Assembly: GCF_028206795.1 (NCBI RefSeq)
Contig: NZ_JAQLFJ010000008.1
Span: 46,123-110,122, forward strand
Length of the DNA: 64,000 bases
Direction of reading: 5' to 3'
DNA from: Collinsella aerofaciens
Lineage (GTDB): Bacteria; Actinomycetota; Coriobacteriia; Coriobacteriales; Coriobacteriaceae
Position numbers and translations under genes: made by a program. This document shows, one piece after another, positions 33,272-42,626 of this stretch (within the stretch, counting starts at the first letter, position 1; the number at the start of each line of letters is the position of its first letter). The notes under the pieces were generated by a model, which was not told the origin of the DNA, did not search any database, and worked only from the letters and a program-made list of their open reading frames with translations.

Positions 33272-33856
33272 ATGGATATCAAGGTTTCTGGACGCAAGAC
33301 GACGGTAACCGATGCTCTGCGTGCGCATGTGGATGAGAAGATCGGCGAGGCGCTCAAGGTTTTCGATATCGAGCCCATGACGGTCGACGTTGTACTTCGC
33401 TATGAGAAGAACCCCTCGAACCCCAACCCGGCAATCGTCGAGGTCACGGTTCGCGCTCGCGGTTCTGTGATTCGCGTTGCCGAGCACGGTGCCGATATGT
33501 ACGCCGCCATCGACCTCTCCGCCGACAAGGTCACCCGCCAGCTGCGCAAGTTCAAGACTAAGGTCGTGGACAACCGCCAGGGCGGCGCCAGCGCTGCGGA
33601 TGTCGCACCGGTCGAGCGCGTCGAGGATCTGGCCGACCTGCTGCTGCCCGAGGAGGAGGACGACCTGCTCGTCCGCGAGAAGGTCATCGACGTCACCCCG
33701 ATGACTGAGGAGCAGGCGCTGGTGCAGACCGATCTGCTTGGTCACGACTTCTACGTGTTCGAGAACGCGACGACTGGCCTCATCAATGTGGTGTATCACC
33801 GTAAGAATGGTGGATATGGCATCATCAAGCCCCGTATCGAAACACTTGACGAGTAA
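33272..33856 (+). CDS. hpf: Ribosome hibernation-promoting factor, long form
   Basis: 194 residues from ATG 33272 (TTGGAGCC upstream). The N-terminal RaiA-type domain (about 1-100, MDIKVSGRKTTVT...) binds the 30S decoding site. An acidic linker follows, then the C-terminal dimerisation domain (about 140-190, with DFYVFENATTGLINVVYHRKNGGYG) that pairs two 70S into 100S particles. Single gene with its own terminator. Confidence 0.95.
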   Translation: MDIKVSGRKTTVTDALRAHVDEKIGEALKVFDIEPMTVDVVLRYEKNPSNPNPAIVEVTVRARGSVIRVAEHGADMYAAIDLSADKVTRQLRKFKTKVVDNRQGGASAADVAPVERVEDLADLLLPEEEDDLLVREKVIDVTPMTEEQALVQTDLLGHDFYVFENATTGLINVVYHRKNGGYGIIKPRIETLDE

Positions 33857-33885
33857 AATACGTTAACTTGCATGAGTTAACGGCT

Positions 33886-33918
33886 GGCGGCCATCCCATG
33901 CGGATGGCCGCCTTTTTT
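33886..33918 (+). terminator. Intrinsic terminator of hpf
   Basis: GGCGGCCATCC / GGATGGCCGCC, 5-nt loop, TTTTTT. A separate palindrome CGTTAACT...AGTTAACG (33861-33882) lies just before it. Confidence 0.9.
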
Positions 33919-33936
33919 ACGTAAGGAGTCGCTTTG

Positions 33937-34890
33937 ATGGACAAGGCTGCATCTACCGGCCATTCTGACCGCTGCCGCATCGTCGTCGATACCTGCTGCG
34001 ACTTTAGCCCCGAGGTCGCCGCGAACCTCGATGTCGATATCTTGGGCTTCCCCTTTATCATCGATGGCGAGGAGCGCACGGACGATATCTGGTCGAGCAT
34101 GACCCCCAAGGAGTTCTACGACCGCATGCGCGCCGGCGCTCGCGTGTCTACCTCCGCCGTGTCACTCGGTCGCTATATCGAGTTCTTTACCGAGTGCGCC
34201 AAAGAGGGTACGCCCACGGTCTACCTGTGCTTTACCTCGGCGCTGTCGTCGAGCTACAACTCCGCGTGCCAGGCGGCAGATGCCGTGCGCGCCGAGTATC
34301 CCAACTTTGAGCTCTACGTGGTCGACAACGCTCTGCCCTGCGCGACCGGCGCGCTCTTGGCGCTCGAGGCCGTGCGCCAGCGTTCGGCAGGACTGACCGC
34401 CAAGCAGCTGGTCGATTGGGCAAACGAGGCAAAGACCTACGTCCACGGCTACTTTACGCTCGAGAGCTTTGACGCACTGGCTGCCGGCGGCCGCATTCCG
34501 CCCGCGGCGGCACAGCTCACGGCAAAGCTCGACGTCAAGCCCGAGCTCTCCTACGACCTGGCCGGCTCGCTGTCGCTGATCGGCGTCAACCGCGGCCGCA
34601 AGAAGGCGCTCAAGTCCATTCTCAAGTCGTTCCGCGAGAACTACGTGCCCGATCGCACCATGCCCATCGCCATCATGACGGCCGATGCCGAGAAGGATGG
34701 TGACTGGCTCGAGGCTGCCGTTCGCAAGGAGGAAGGTTGCGCCGACGTCACGATTATCCGTAGTTCCGTCGGTCCTACCATTGGCTCGCACGTGGGGCCC
34801 GGCATGGTGGCGCTTGCGTTTTGGGGCAAGAACCGCGCCGAGAAAGCCTCGCTTTCCGACCGCATCGCACGCCGTGTGCGTGGTGAGTAG
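33937..34890 (+). CDS. DegV-family fatty-acid-binding protein
   Basis: 317 residues from ATG 33937 (AAGGAG 8 nt upstream). DegV folds bind a fatty acid and, as FakB, present it to the FakA kinase. Visible landmarks: VDTCCDFSPEVA at the N-terminus, the RVSTSAVS loop, CLCFTSALSSSYNSA-type serine motif (SSALSS region), and LAAGGRIPPAAA. FakA is not in the window. A role in exogenous fatty acid use is inferred. Confidence 0.88.
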   Translation: MDKAASTGHSDRCRIVVDTCCDFSPEVAANLDVDILGFPFIIDGEERTDDIWSSMTPKEFYDRMRAGARVSTSAVSLGRYIEFFTECAKEGTPTVYLCFTSALSSSYNSACQAADAVRAEYPNFELYVVDNALPCATGALLALEAVRQRSAGLTAKQLVDWANEAKTYVHGYFTLESFDALAAGGRIPPAAAQLTAKLDVKPELSYDLAGSLSLIGVNRGRKKALKSILKSFRENYVPDRTMPIAIMTADAEKDGDWLEAAVRKEEGCADVTIIRSSVGPTIGSHVGPGMVALAFWGKNRAEKASLSDRIARRVRGE

Positions 34891-34982
34891 ACAGGCGCTA
34901 CGACCACAGGCGCCCCGCAGCTCAAGCGCTGGCACTGAGTATTCAACCTGGTAATAACACCCAACCCAAAAGGAAAGGTTTC

Positions 34983-36062
34983 ATGGCAAACAAGCTCTCC
35001 GTCGCATTCATCGGCACCGGAATCATGGGTGCCCCCATCGCCGGCCACATCCTGGACGCCGGCTATCCCGTCACGGTCAACAACCGCACCAAGTCCAAGG
35101 CCGCCGCGCTTGTCGAGCGCGGCGCCATCTGGGCCGATACGCCGGCCGAGGCCGCGGCAGGCGCCGATGTCGTCTTTACCATGGTGGGCTATCCCTCCGA
35201 GGTCGAGGAGCTCTACCTGGCGGGCGACGGCCTGCTGGCCTGCACCAAGCCGGGCGCGGTCTTGATCGACCTCACCACGAGCTCGCCCGAGCTCGCCCGT
35301 GACATTGCCGAGGCCGCCCAGGTCTCCGGCCGCATGGCGTTTGACTGCCCCGTCACCGGCGGCGAGTCGGGAGCTATCGCCGGCACGCTCACGGCTATCG
35401 TGGGCGCCACCGAGAACGACATCGCGCCGGTCCGCGATATCCTTTCCACCTTTGCGGCAACCATCTGCTGCTTCGACGGCGCCGGCAAGGGCCAGGCTGC
35501 CAAGCTCGCCAACCAGGTGTCGCTGGGCGCCTGTATGGTCGGCATGGCAGACGCCATGGCGTTTGCCGAGCTGAGCGGCCTCGATCTGGAGAAGACCCGT
35601 CAGATGATCCTGGGCGGCACCGGTAAGTCCGGCGCCATGGAGAGCCTGGCGCCCAAGGCGCTCGACGGCGACTACAAGCCCGGCTTTATGGTTGAGCACT
35701 TCATTAAGGACCTGCGCCTGGCGCTCGCTTACGCCGACGATCGCGAGCTCGCGCTGCCCGGTGCCGACGTGGCCTTTACGCTCTACGACATGCTCGACGC
35801 CATCGGTGGTGCCAAGCTGGGCACCCAGGCCATCACGGTCCTCTACAAGGAGGAGGCCGACGCCATCGCCGCCGGTCTGGACTGGTCGCAGTATCGTCCC
35901 GAAGAGCATGGCGCTCACGAGGACGGCTGCGGTTGCGGCGAGCACGGCGACGATCATGATTGCGGTTGCGGCCACCACCATGGCGAGGACCACGAGTGCT
36001 GCGGCGGCCACGGCCATGATGACGGCCACGAGTGCTGCTGCGGCCACCATCACGGGGAGTAG
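34983..36062 (+). CDS. NAD(P)-dependent beta-hydroxyacid dehydrogenase with His/Cys-rich metal-binding tail
   Basis: 359 residues. The N-terminal Rossmann fold starts FIGTGIMGAPIAGHIL. The substrate motif CPVTGGESGA and the catalytic Lys segment GKGQAAKLANQ mark the 3-hydroxyisobutyrate / tartronate-semialdehyde reductase family (~300 residues). The last ~50 residues are extra: a run of His, Cys, Asp and Gly in repeats such as CGCGEHG, CGCGHHHG, HECCGGHG and HECCCGHHHG, which looks like a nickel, zinc or copper store. AAAGGAAAGG precedes the ATG. Followed within 6 bp by a membrane protein gene, then HEAT and dehydrogenase genes. Confidence 0.88.
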   Translation: MANKLSVAFIGTGIMGAPIAGHILDAGYPVTVNNRTKSKAAALVERGAIWADTPAEAAAGADVVFTMVGYPSEVEELYLAGDGLLACTKPGAVLIDLTTSSPELARDIAEAAQVSGRMAFDCPVTGGESGAIAGTLTAIVGATENDIAPVRDILSTFAATICCFDGAGKGQAAKLANQVSLGACMVGMADAMAFAELSGLDLEKTRQMILGGTGKSGAMESLAPKALDGDYKPGFMVEHFIKDLRLALAYADDRELALPGADVAFTLYDMLDAIGGAKLGTQAITVLYKEEADAIAAGLDWSQYRPEEHGAHEDGCGCGEHGDDHDCGCGHHHGEDHECCGGHGHDDGHECCCGHHHGE

Positions 36063-36067
36063 CGCCC

Positions 36068-36496
36068 ATGAGCTGGACGTTCGTGGTACTAGCGCTGGTG
36101 CTCTTTCTCTTTGCGATCTACATTGGCTTTTTGTGCGGCCAGTGGGCGTGCGAAAAGCGCGTGATCACCAAGCGCGACTACTGGATCGCCAATTTTGCAG
36201 GCGCGGCGGCAGTCGTCCTACTGACCTGGGTGTTCTCGCTGTTCCCGCTGGTGCAGTTTGCGCCAATCGGCTGGCTCGGCGGCTTTATCGCCGGTCTTAA
36301 GATGAGCTTTGGCGAGTCCGTCGGTCCGTGGCGCAAGCACGACGAGGTCTTTAACGTCAACAAGGCTCATCGCGCCGCCGCCGACGCGGGCGACGCTGAG
36401 GAACGCCGCCGTGCGCGTCGCAATGGCGCGGCCGACCGACAGCTCATCTCGGTCACCGATGACAGCAAGGGTGCTGGCAAGCACGCTAAGAAATAG
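36068..36496 (+). CDS. Hypothetical membrane protein, 142 residues
   Basis: ATG 36068, 6 bases after the preceding stop. Hydrophobic segments at about 3-23, 38-58 and 62-78, then a basic, helical cytoplasmic tail rich in Arg/Ala. No family recognised. Probably in one operon with the dehydrogenase before it and the HEAT-repeat gene 15 bp after. Confidence 0.75.
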   Translation: MSWTFVVLALVLFLFAIYIGFLCGQWACEKRVITKRDYWIANFAGAAAVVLLTWVFSLFPLVQFAPIGWLGGFIAGLKMSFGESVGPWRKHDEVFNVNKAHRAAADAGDAEERRRARRNGAADRQLISVTDDSKGAGKHAKK

Positions 36497-36511
36497 TAAG
36501 AAGAGGTAACT

Positions 36512-37210
36512 ATGGCAGAAAACAAAGACGAACAGCTCACCGACGAGGAGCTGGCACAGCTTCAGCTGGCAGAGGAGAACGAGAACGCCGTCGACCGTCT
36601 GGTCAAGGAGCTCGGCTGCCCCACGCGCCGCATCCGCCAGTTTGCCGCCCGCGTGCTGCACCTGCTTGCCGAGCGCGATCCGCAGCGCGTCGTGCCCTGC
36701 GTGCCCGCGCTGATCGAGGCGCTCGACCGCCCCGAGGCGCAGACCCGCTGGGAGGCCCTCGATGCCCTGACGGCGCTCGCCACCACCTGCCCCGAGCAGC
36801 TGGGCGATGCCTTTGAGGGCGCCGAGACTGCACTGTTCGACGAGATCTCCTCCACGCTGCGCTATGCCGCCTTCCGCCTGCTGTGCGTGTGGGGTGCCAC
36901 GAGCATCGAGCGTTCGCGCGAGGCTTGGCCCATCCTGGACGAGGCCATCCAGTGCTACCACGGCGACCTCGAGTATCGCGACATGCTCGGTTGCCTGTAC
37001 GAGTTTTGCCAGGGCGAGATCGACGCCGAGGTTGCCGAGAAGCTCGCGCTGCGCCTTAAGTTCGATGCCGAGAACGGCAAGGGCAGCTATCTCAAGGCCC
37101 GTTCGAGCGAGATTTGCGAAATGCTTGTTAAACGTTTTGGCCTGGATCTCTCCAAAAAGAAGAAGCGTGCTAGCGTTAAAAAATCTGACGACGCCGAAGA
37201 CGAGGAGTAA
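36512..37210 (+). CDS. HEAT-repeat-like protein
   Basis: 232 residues. Internal helical pairs, for example RRIRQFAARVLHLLAERDPQRVVPCVPALIEALDRPEAQTRWEALDALTAL, follow the HEAT pattern; the tail is Lys-rich. A scaffold or interaction protein of unknown partner. GAGGT site upstream. Only 6 bp separate its stop from the isocitrate dehydrogenase start. Confidence 0.75.
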   Translation: MAENKDEQLTDEELAQLQLAEENENAVDRLVKELGCPTRRIRQFAARVLHLLAERDPQRVVPCVPALIEALDRPEAQTRWEALDALTALATTCPEQLGDAFEGAETALFDEISSTLRYAAFRLLCVWGATSIERSREAWPILDEAIQCYHGDLEYRDMLGCLYEFCQGEIDAEVAEKLALRLKFDAENGKGSYLKARSSEICEMLVKRFGLDLSKKKKRASVKKSDDAEDEE

Positions 37211-37216
37211 CAGATT

Positions 37217-38302
37217 ATGGCGCACGATGTAGTCCTGATTCCCGGTGACGGTATCGGTCCCGAGATTACGCAGGCCATGCGCCGCGTGGTCGAGGCCACT
37301 GGTGTCCAGATCAACTGGAACGTCCAGGAGGCCGGTGCCGGCGTCATGGACGAGTTTGGCACGCCGCTGCCCCAGCACGTGCTCGATGCGGTCGCCGAGA
37401 CCAAGGTTGCCATCAAGGGTCCCATCACCACGCCGGTCGGCACGGGTTTCCGCAGCGTCAACGTGGCTCTGCGCAAGCATTTTGACCTGTACGCCTGTGT
37501 GCGCCCTTGCCTGTCGCAACCGGGCGACGGCTCTCGTTTCCGCGGTGTCGACCTGGTTATCGTGCGCGAGAACACCGAGGACCTCTACGCCGGCATCGAG
37601 TTCGATGAGGGCGCTGCCGAGGTCGAGGAGCTCTCGCAGCTCGTCGAGCGCTCGGGCCAGAAGACCTTTGCCGCTGATTCCGCCATTTCAATTAAGCCGA
37701 TTTCCATCGCCAAGAGCCGCCGCATTGTGGAGTATGCCTTTGAGTATGCCCGCCGCTGCGGCCGCAAAAAGGTGACGGCCGTGCACAAGGCCAACATCAT
37801 GAAGGCGACCGACGGCCTGTTCCTGCGCGTGGCGCGCGACGTGGCCGCCAACTATCCTGATATCGAGTTCAACGACAAGATCGTCGACGCCACCTGCATG
37901 GGCCTGGTCCAGAACCCCAACGACTTCGATGTCCTGGTGCTGCCCAACCTGTACGGCGACATCGTGAGCGACCTGTGCGCCGGCCTGGTGGGCGGTTTGG
38001 GCATGGCCCCCGGCTCCAACATCGGTGCCGACTGCGCAATCTTTGAGGCTACGCATGGCTCCGCGCCCGATATCGCCGGCCAGGATATCGCCAACCCCAC
38101 GGCCGAGATCCTCTCTGCTGCGATGATGCTCGATCACCTGGGCGAGAACGATGCTGCCAATCGCATTCGTGCCGCCGTATCTGCCACGCTCGACGAGGGC
38201 GAGCAGGTTACCGGTGACGTGCGTCGTGCCCAGACCGGCTCCGTTGAGGGCGCTGTGGGCACACAGGCCTTTGCCGATGCCGTTATCGCTCACCTGGTCT
38301 AA
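37217..38302 (+). CDS. icd: Isocitrate/isopropylmalate dehydrogenase family, probable isocitrate dehydrogenase
   Basis: 361 residues. N-terminal [12 protein letters not shown]; substrate loop [13 protein letters not shown], whose sequence matches isocitrate rather than isopropylmalate enzymes; Lys/Tyr region and a metal-binding DATCMGLV...[29 protein letters not shown] closes the cofactor site. Length agrees with NAD-dependent bacterial/mitochondrial-type IDH. Converts isocitrate to 2-oxoglutarate for glutamate synthesis. Cofactor choice not determined. Confidence 0.88.
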   Translation: MAHDVVLIPGDGIGPEITQAMRRVVEATGVQINWNVQEAGAGVMDEFGTPLPQHVLDAVAETKVAIKGPITTPVGTGFRSVNVALRKHFDLYACVRPCLSQPGDGSRFRGVDLVIVRENTEDLYAGIEFDEGAAEVEELSQLVERSGQKTFAADSAISIKPISIAKSRRIVEYAFEYARRCGRKKVTAVHKANIMKATDGLFLRVARDVAANYPDIEFNDKIVDATCMGLVQNPNDFDVLVLPNLYGDIVSDLCAGLVGGLGMAPGSNIGADCAIFEATHGSAPDIAGQDIANPTAEILSAAMMLDHLGENDAANRIRAAVSATLDEGEQVTGDVRRAQTGSVEGAVGTQAFADAVIAHLV

Positions 38303-38361
38303 GGTATGCACGCTGCAAACGCCTAAATAGTACTTAAGTGTTTGCGTATAACCTAAGAATC

Positions 38362-38390
38362 AATACGCCCGGCGCTCTGCCGGGCGTATT
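38362..38390 (+). terminator. Hairpin terminator after icd
   Basis: AATACGCCCGGC / GCCGGGCGTATT, perfect 12-bp stem, 5-nt loop; weak T content after it. Confidence 0.75.
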
Positions 38391-38428
38391 CTATCGGGGA
38401 CTATGTTTCCTAACAAGGAGTAACTGAT

Positions 38429-39514
38429 ATGGGTCTGATTCAAAAGAAGGACGAGAAGGACGAGATCGACGGCATCCAGATCATCGAGCGCGGCGAAGGC
38501 CCCGACGGTGATGAGGACGAGAAGATCGACCTGGTCGCCGGCACGTCTGCCGAACATATTGCCGCCGGCACGACCGCCGAGGAGGAGGACGCTCGCCTGG
38601 AGGCAAAGATCGCCGCGGATGCAGCTGACGAGAACCTCATGCCCCAGGAGCAGGACGAGGACGACGACTCCGACGTGGACGACCACGCTTGCAAACACAA
38701 GAAGACGATGATTGCCGCCTTTGTAGTTGCAGTCGTGATCGCTGCCGTGGTCGGCTTCTTTATCGGTAACGGTGGTTTTGGCGGCAAGGGCGTCGGCTCG
38801 GCGACCCTGACCGAGGACCAGCTTGATTCGACCGTGGCAAGCTATAGCTACAACGGCAAGAAGAGCGACATCACCGCGCGTGAGGCCATCGAGAGCCAGT
38901 ACAGTCTCGACACCGTCAAGGACGACGACGGCAACTACACCGCTCCTTCTGCTGACGTCATCCTGTCCTACGTGCGCAACCAGATTCTGCTCGATGCTGC
39001 CGAGGACGAGGGCATTACCGTCTCTTCCAAGGAAATGAAGCAGTACGCCGAGGATTCCATCGGCACCTCCGACTACAAGACCATGGCCACGCAGTACGGC
39101 GTGTCCAAGGACCAGGCCAAGCAGATCGTCCGTCAGTCCGCGACGCTGCAGAAGCTCTACAAGAAGAAGGTCGGCGACAGCTCCGCAAGCATGCCCACCG
39201 CCCCGACCGAGCCTGCTGACGGCAACGAGGAGACCGCGAGCAAGGACTACGCCGACTACATCATCAACCTTGCCGGTGACGAGTGGGATAGCGAGAAGGG
39301 CACCTGGAAGGACGCCGATAGCACCTACGCTAAGGCATTTGCCGATGATGCCTTTACGGCCGATAGCGCTACCTATAAGCAGGCCATGACCGCCTACTAC
39401 ACTGCCTACCAGCAGTATTCCTCGCAGGCTTCGAGCGCCAGCTCCAAGTGGACCGAGTATGCGAACGGCCTCTATGCCAAGGCTAACATCAGCATTTACG
39501 GCCTGTTTGCGTAA
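38429..39514 (+). CDS. Single-pass membrane protein with SurA-N/PrsA-like extracytoplasmic domain
   Basis: 361 residues. A cytoplasmic acidic N-terminus (1-88, many Asp/Glu) leads to a transmembrane helix at about 91-112. Outside lies a helical region (about 125-270: LTEDQLDSTVASY, VILSYVRNQILLDAAEDEGI, YGVSKDQAKQIVRQSATLQKLYKKK) typical of the chaperone domain of SurA/PrsA/trigger-factor relatives. A parvulin isomerase domain is not evident. A role as a foldase-like chaperone outside the membrane is inferred. AAGGAG site; own terminator. Confidence 0.75.
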   Translation: MGLIQKKDEKDEIDGIQIIERGEGPDGDEDEKIDLVAGTSAEHIAAGTTAEEEDARLEAKIAADAADENLMPQEQDEDDDSDVDDHACKHKKTMIAAFVVAVVIAAVVGFFIGNGGFGGKGVGSATLTEDQLDSTVASYSYNGKKSDITAREAIESQYSLDTVKDDDGNYTAPSADVILSYVRNQILLDAAEDEGITVSSKEMKQYAEDSIGTSDYKTMATQYGVSKDQAKQIVRQSATLQKLYKKKVGDSSASMPTAPTEPADGNEETASKDYADYIINLAGDEWDSEKGTWKDADSTYAKAFADDAFTADSATYKQAMTAYYTAYQQYSSQASSASSKWTEYANGLYAKANISIYGLFA

Positions 39515-39554
39515 GGTTTGCCTGAGCCGCCGAGCGCGTAGCCAAAAATCTGAT

Positions 39555-39592
39555 AAGCCCGCTAGAACGGACATCGTTCTAGTGGGCTTTTT
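39555..39592 (+). terminator. Intrinsic terminator
   Basis: AAGCCCGCTAGAACG / CGTTCTAGTGGGCTT with TTTTT; ends the 38429 gene. Confidence 0.92.
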
Positions 39593-39637
39593 GCACGGGG
39601 GGCAATGGGAGGGGGTGGTTGTATGCAAATTTTGGGA

Positions 39638-39724
39638 CACTTTATTCATATAAAGTGAAAACGATTTCGGCTAAACTGGTAGTAACAATGTGGTACCACT
39701 GTTCATCTGGTAGTAACCAATTTT
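39638..39724 (+). promoter_or_regulatory. Operator region of the GlcNAc PTS gene
   Basis: Four palindromes are stacked upstream of the PTS gene. CACTTTAT-tcat-ATAAAGTG (39638-39657). A catabolite-response-like TGAAAACGATTTCG (39656-39669). GTGGTACCAC (39690-39699). CTGGTAGTAACCAATTTT (39707-39724). The last shares the pattern CTGGTnnnnACCAATTT with a site just before the GntR gene (41708-41724), and TGGTnnnnACCA recurs before the GH35 gene (44739-44750). The remaining sequence to 40029 is AT-rich, with no gene seen. Confidence 0.6.
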
Positions 39725-40029
39725 GAAACGAAATCGAATGGTAATTGCTAAGAATTAGTTTGGTAATGAAAGAAACGCACCATGTCTACCTGCGTAAATT
39801 ACCGTTTACGGGCCAAAAATAACCGTTTGGCAACGATATAGTAATTTGAACGAAATGTGGTGGACGTTTGAATTGAGTGTGTGCTTCCGTACATACCAGC
39901 AACCCCAAATAGGGACTGGGTTGTCTAAGTTTGCGCATCAATGCCGGCAAGCGGAGAAGCCGGTATGCACAAGGCGCGGACATGGAACTCGTTGGTGAAC
40001 AACGAAAGAAAGGTTGGAGGAGATACCAT

Positions 40030-41520
40030 ATGATGAAGTACCTCCAGAAGCTCGGCAAAGCGCTGATGCTTCCCGTCGCGGCGCTTCCCGTCGCAGGTAT
40101 TCTTATGGGTGTGGGCTACCTGCTCGCTCCCGCAGTCATGGGTGCTGCCGGTGACACTACCGGTTTTGCCTATACCGCCGGTTTCCTGCTCATCAAGGCA
40201 GGCGGCGCTCTTATCGATAACATGGCCTGGCTGTTCGCAGTCGGCGCCGCTGTCGGCCTTGCCGACGATCACGATGGCACCGCTGGCCTCGCTGGCCTCG
40301 TCGCCTTCCTGATGATCCAGCAGCTCCTGAACCCCGCTGTTGTTGGCACCATTCGTGGTATGGACGCCGATGCTCAGACCGCTTGGCTTGCCACGACCGA
40401 GGGCATCGCGTTCTCCAAGATCGCTGGTAACTCCTTCATCGGCATCCTGTCCGCCATCATCGGTGGCACTTGCTACAACAAGTTCAAGGACACTCGTCTT
40501 CCCGACTGGCTGGCCTTCTTCTCCGGCAAGCGTTGCGTCGCCATCATGACCGCCGTCATCTGCATCGTCGTCTCCGTCGTCCTGCTCTTTGCTTGGCCGC
40601 TCATCTTCGGTGCTCTTGTTGCTCTTGGTGAGGGTATCGCCGCCATGGGTGGTATCGGCGCTGGCATCTACGCCTTCCTCAACCGCCTGCTCATCCCGAC
40701 CGGTCTGCACCACGCTCTGAACAACGTGTTCTGGTTCGACACCATCGGCCTGGGCGACCTGACCCACTTCTGGGCTGGCGAGACCTCTGCTGACGTCAAG
40801 TGGAGCCTCGGTATGTACATGTCCGGCTTCTTCCCCTGCATGATGTTCGGTATCCCGGGCGCTGCCCTGGCTATGGTTCAGACCGCTAAGAACAAGAAGG
40901 CTGCTATCGGCCTGGTTGTCTCCGCTGCTATCTGCGCCTTCGTCTGCGGCGTCACCGAGCCCTTCGAGTTCGGCTTCATGTTCCTGTGCTTCCCGCTCTA
41001 CGTCGTGTACGCTGCCCTGTACGGCATCTTCACCATCGTCACCTACTATGTTGGTTTCCGTGCTGGCTTCTGCTTCTCCGCTGGTGCTACCGACCTCCTG
41101 TTCTCCTCTAGCCTCCCGGCTGCCGCCAACACCTGGATGATCATCCCGCTGGGCATCGCTGCCTTCGTGGTCTTCTACCTCGTGTTCCGCTTCGCCATCA
41201 CCAAGTTCAACCTCATGACCCCTGGTCGCGAGGATGAGGATGTCGAGGAGACCTCTGCTTCCGCCGCTGCTGGCGACGACAAGTTCGCCGCTCTGGCCGC
41301 CGCTGTTCTCGCTGCCGTCGGTGGCAAGGAGAACGTCAAGACCGTTGACTGCTGCGCTACTCGCCTGCGCTTCGAGCTCGGCGATTCCGCTCTGGTCGAC
41401 GAGGCTGCCTGCAAGAAGGCCGGCGCTCTGGGTGTCATGAAGATGGACAAGGGTGCTACCCAGGTCATCATCGGCACGCAGGTCCAGGCTGTTGCCGAGG
41501 AGCTCAAGAAGCTTCTCTAA
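40030..41520 (+). CDS. nagE: PTS EIICB, glucose/N-acetylglucosamine family, probably GlcNAc-specific
   Basis: 496 residues from ATG 40030, GGAGGAG 7 nt upstream. EIIC domain (about 1-395), ten-helix glucose superfamily, with the motif LIPTGLHHALNNVFWF and the ITEPFEF-like CGVTEPFEFGFMF loop. EIIB domain (about 420-496) with phosphocysteine in DCCATRLR. No fused EIIA, so it needs a separate EIIA-Glc. Substrate inferred from the following GntR regulator and nagA: GlcNAc in, GlcNAc-6-P out. Glucose or maltose specificity remains possible. Codons are strongly host-optimised. Confidence 0.87.
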   Translation: MMKYLQKLGKALMLPVAALPVAGILMGVGYLLAPAVMGAAGDTTGFAYTAGFLLIKAGGALIDNMAWLFAVGAAVGLADDHDGTAGLAGLVAFLMIQQLLNPAVVGTIRGMDADAQTAWLATTEGIAFSKIAGNSFIGILSAIIGGTCYNKFKDTRLPDWLAFFSGKRCVAIMTAVICIVVSVVLLFAWPLIFGALVALGEGIAAMGGIGAGIYAFLNRLLIPTGLHHALNNVFWFDTIGLGDLTHFWAGETSADVKWSLGMYMSGFFPCMMFGIPGAALAMVQTAKNKKAAIGLVVSAAICAFVCGVTEPFEFGFMFLCFPLYVVYAALYGIFTIVTYYVGFRAGFCFSAGATDLLFSSSLPAAANTWMIIPLGIAAFVVFYLVFRFAITKFNLMTPGREDEDVEETSASAAAGDDKFAALAAAVLAAVGGKENVKTVDCCATRLRFELGDSALVDEAACKKAGALGVMKMDKGATQVIIGTQVQAVAEELKKLL

Positions 41521-41546
41521 GCCTTAAAGACGTATCGTCTTGCAAA

Positions 41547-41579
41547 GGGTCGTCCCGCTCCGCGGGGGCGGCCCTTTTT
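41547..41579 (+). terminator. Intrinsic terminator of the GlcNAc PTS gene
   Basis: GGGTCGTCCCGC / GCGGGGGCGGCCC stem with TTTTT. Confidence 0.85.
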
Positions 41580-41707
41580 GCTACCTCGATACCTGATGTA
41601 GCGTTGTAATTGGTATTACAGTGCGCAGGCTATCAACCGGCAAACAATATTGAAATATGCTGGTTGACCTGCTGTTATTCCAATAAAACTGCTATAGTAC
41701 GTGGTGT

Positions 41708-41724
41708 CTGGTTACAACCAATTT
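41708..41724 (+). promoter_or_regulatory. Putative GntR operator CTGGTnnnnACCAATTT
   Basis: CTGGTTACAACCAATTT contains the palindrome TGGTTACAACCA, 28 bp before the regulator start, as expected for autorepression. It matches the site at 39707-39723. Confidence 0.55.
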
Positions 41725-41751
41725 CGAGTCATTTATCCGGCAGGTATCATT

Positions 41752-42483
41752 ATGGCAATGGGAGCGCGCAAACAACCTCTGTACGATCAGCTCGTCGATT
41801 TGTTGACCGATAAAATCGATCACGAACTTCGGCCCGGCGACTATTTGCCGTCCGAGCGTGACCTGTCGGAGCGCTACGGGCTCTCGCGTACTACGGTTCG
41901 CCTTGCCCTGCAGGAGCTTGAACGCCTGGGCCTGGTGGTTCGTCAGCGTGGCCGTGGAACCATGGTGTGCGACCGCTCTCTGCAAACGGCAAACCTCACG
42001 CAGACCTATAGCTTTACCGAGCAGATGAAGGCGATCGGCCGTGTGCCCAAGACGACGATTCTCGAGTTTACCGAGGTCGAGGCTGATAAGAATATTGCCG
42101 TAGAGATGAACGCGCGTCTGGGCGAGCGTCTGTACAAGATCAAGCGCCTGCGTATTGCCGATGGTGTGCCGCTGATGATTGAGTGTACATATCTGCCGAG
42201 TCGCAAGTTCTTTGCGCTTAAGCGCCCCATGATCGAGAACAAATCGCTGTACGACATGATCGAGCAGGACTTTCACGAGAAAGTTCGCGTGGCAGAGGAG
42301 GAATTCTACGCGAGTATTGCCCGCCATTCCGACGCTCGTTTGCTCGAGATTGCCGAAGGCGCACCGGTCCTGGATTTGATTCGTACCACATATGACATGA
42401 ACAACGAGGTTATCGAGTATACGCGTTCGGTTGCGCGCGCCGACCAGTTTAAATACAAGGTCTACCACAACCGCGCAGTCTAG
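41752..42483 (+). CDS. GntR/UTRA regulator, NagR-like, copy 1
   Basis: 243 residues from ATG 41752. Winged HTH at about 10-75 ([19 protein letters not shown]; wing QRGRGTMV) and a UTRA effector domain. It lies between the GlcNAc PTS gene and nagA, the usual place for a NagR/DasR-type repressor sensing GlcNAc-6-P or GlcN-6-P. A clear paralog (50457-51191) sits in the GH35 locus. The start has only a weak CAGGTA ribosome binding site. Confidence 0.87.
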   Translation: MAMGARKQPLYDQLVDLLTDKIDHELRPGDYLPSERDLSERYGLSRTTVRLALQELERLGLVVRQRGRGTMVCDRSLQTANLTQTYSFTEQMKAIGRVPKTTILEFTEVEADKNIAVEMNARLGERLYKIKRLRIADGVPLMIECTYLPSRKFFALKRPMIENKSLYDMIEQDFHEKVRVAEEEFYASIARHSDARLLEIAEGAPVLDLIRTTYDMNNEVIEYTRSVARADQFKYKVYHNRAV

Positions 42484-42626
42484 AGTTATTGGGTATAAAC
42501 GGCTTGGCGTGTTTTGCGGCGGGTGCAAAATGTGCCAAGCGCAAGAAGGCAACGAACAATCGCTCGAATTAACAATGCAGTGGTTTTTGATCCGCCCTAA
42601 AACGCACTGCGGGTACGGGAGCATAG

